From Candidatus Kerfeldbacteria bacterium (lineage in GTDB: Bacteria; Patescibacteriota; Patescibacteriia; SBBC01), in assembly GCA_016204645.1 (NCBI GenBank), contig JACQKI010000069.1, positions 1 through 14,008 of the forward strand: DNA of 14,008 bases, read 5' to 3'. Positions 13,328 through 14,008 of the stretch are shown one piece after another (positions within the stretch are counted from its first letter, which is position 1; each line of letters begins with the position of its first letter). The position numbers and the translations under genes were made by a program. The notes beneath the pieces are model-generated. The model saw nothing but the letters and a program-made list of their open reading frames with translations. It searched no databases and was not told where the DNA came from.

Positions 13328-14008
13328 CTACTGCCGGATCGGCATTAACAGGTAGAGGTAGGTTGCACCGCCCTGCGGCCTGAGAACCCCGGGACTGGCG
13401 CTGTCCGTAACCCCAAGCGTTGCGCTGTCGGTACCAAGGTTGGCCAAGCCGTCGAGCAGGTAGCGGTAGTTGAAGACGATACTGGTCGTCCGACCGCTGA
13501 CCTTGGCTTTGATGCTACCGCGGTGCTCGCCGAGTTCGGCGTTGGCCGCCGTACAGGTGATCGTCTTGGCGGCCGGGTCGAGCTCGACCGTCACGTCGTT
13601 GATGCCCGGTTTGCAGAACAGGCTGGCGGTCTTAACGGCCTTGGTTAGGAATTCAATCTCGACGGTTGCCTCAGTCTGGCTCGAGGCCGGGATAATCTGC
13701 TGGTAGTCAGGGTACTGACCTTCGATCAAGCGGGTAGTCAGCTCGGTGCCGTCGACGACGAACAGGGCTTGGCTGTCGCTGATGTACGCCGAGACGCTGC
13801 CGTCGGCTGGCAGGATGCGCGCCAGCTCCGACAGGGCTCGGGCCGGGATAATTGCGGTTACGTCGCGGCCAGCGTGTTCCAGTCGCAGCCGGGCTTCGGC
13901 TAGCCGGTAGCTATCAGTCGCAGCCAGAGTCAACTCCGGCCCGCGCAAGCTAATAAAAATTCCCGAGATTTCAGGCCGAGTAGCGTCTTGGGCTGCCGCG
14001 AACAGCAC
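13328..14008 (-). CDS. dnaN: DNA polymerase III beta sliding clamp, N-terminus off the window
   Basis: The C-terminal 226 residues of DnaN, the ring-shaped clamp that tethers DNA polymerase III to DNA. The frame is open through the right edge; the first codon in view is an internal GTG, so about 145 N-terminal residues (domain 1 and the start of domain 2) are missing. Clamp landmarks are VLFAAAQDATRPEISG at the start, LAATDSYRLAEARL (domain 2), EGQYPDYQQIIP between domains 2 and 3, and the C-terminal YLYLLMPIRQ, the usual MPMR-type ending. The stop (TAG, 13328-13330) is 3 nt before the DciA-like gene. dnaN usually sits beside dnaA and oriC, so the origin may lie just beyond the right edge; that is inference. 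Confidence 0.93.
   Translation of the reverse strand: MLFAAAQDATRPEISGIFISLRGPELTLAATDSYRLAEARLRLEHAGRDVTAIIPARALSELARILPADGSVSAYISDSQALFVVDGTELTTRLIEGQYPDYQQIIPASSQTEATVEIEFLTKAVKTASLFCKPGINDVTVELDPAAKTITCTAANAELGEHRGSIKAKVSGRTTSIVFNYRYLLDGLANLGTDSATLGVTDSASPGVLRPQGGATYLYLLMPIRQ

Overview
The window is gene-dense and G+C-rich, with one A+T-richer stretch in the middle. TGA works as a normal stop: three genes end in a TGA that overlaps the next start as ATGA, so a UGA-recoding lineage is excluded. Several things suggest a Patescibacteria/CPR-like bacterium: a very short DciA-like protein behind dnaN, few Shine-Dalgarno sites, an apparently leaderless tyrS, a class A PBP with an unusual C-terminal tail, and GH57/GlgA glucan genes packed together with a GalT-like enzyme. 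This placement is inference and would need ribosomal proteins or 16S rRNA to confirm.

Region 1 (1-8117, + strand) is an alpha-glucan metabolism cluster. It holds the C-terminal two-thirds of a glycogen synthase, a GH57 glycosidase, a second GH57 with a C-terminal UVR motif, a 676-residue protein with two APH-type kinase folds in tandem, a complete glycogen synthase, and a GalT-family nucleotidyltransferase. The last four are joined by 4-nt ATGA overlaps, so they are almost certainly one transcript with coupled translation. The two GH57 genes are separated by about 130 bases that are almost wholly a degenerate, exactly 7-nt-periodic array ending at the start codon of the second GH57 gene. GlgA, GH57 and the kinase fold each occur twice. 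The likely scheme is that GlgA extends glucan, GH57 enzymes trim, transfer or branch it, and the kinase and GalT-like protein feed or recover phosphorylated or nucleotide-bound sugars. No glgC, GH13 glgB or glgP is visible.

Region 2 (8118-10226) is A+T-richer. It has a + strand gene for an unrecognised small secreted, membrane-anchored protein, about 340 bases of noncoding DNA with two long inverted repeats, and tyrS on the - strand read from an extended -10 promoter.

Region 3 (10363-14008) has a bifunctional class A penicillin-binding protein on + and, on -, dnaN (N-terminus beyond the right edge) followed by a DciA/DUF721-like gene. The PBP and dciA-like genes overlap tail to tail by 23 nt. 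The dnaN-dciA pair suggests the chromosomal origin may lie off the right edge.
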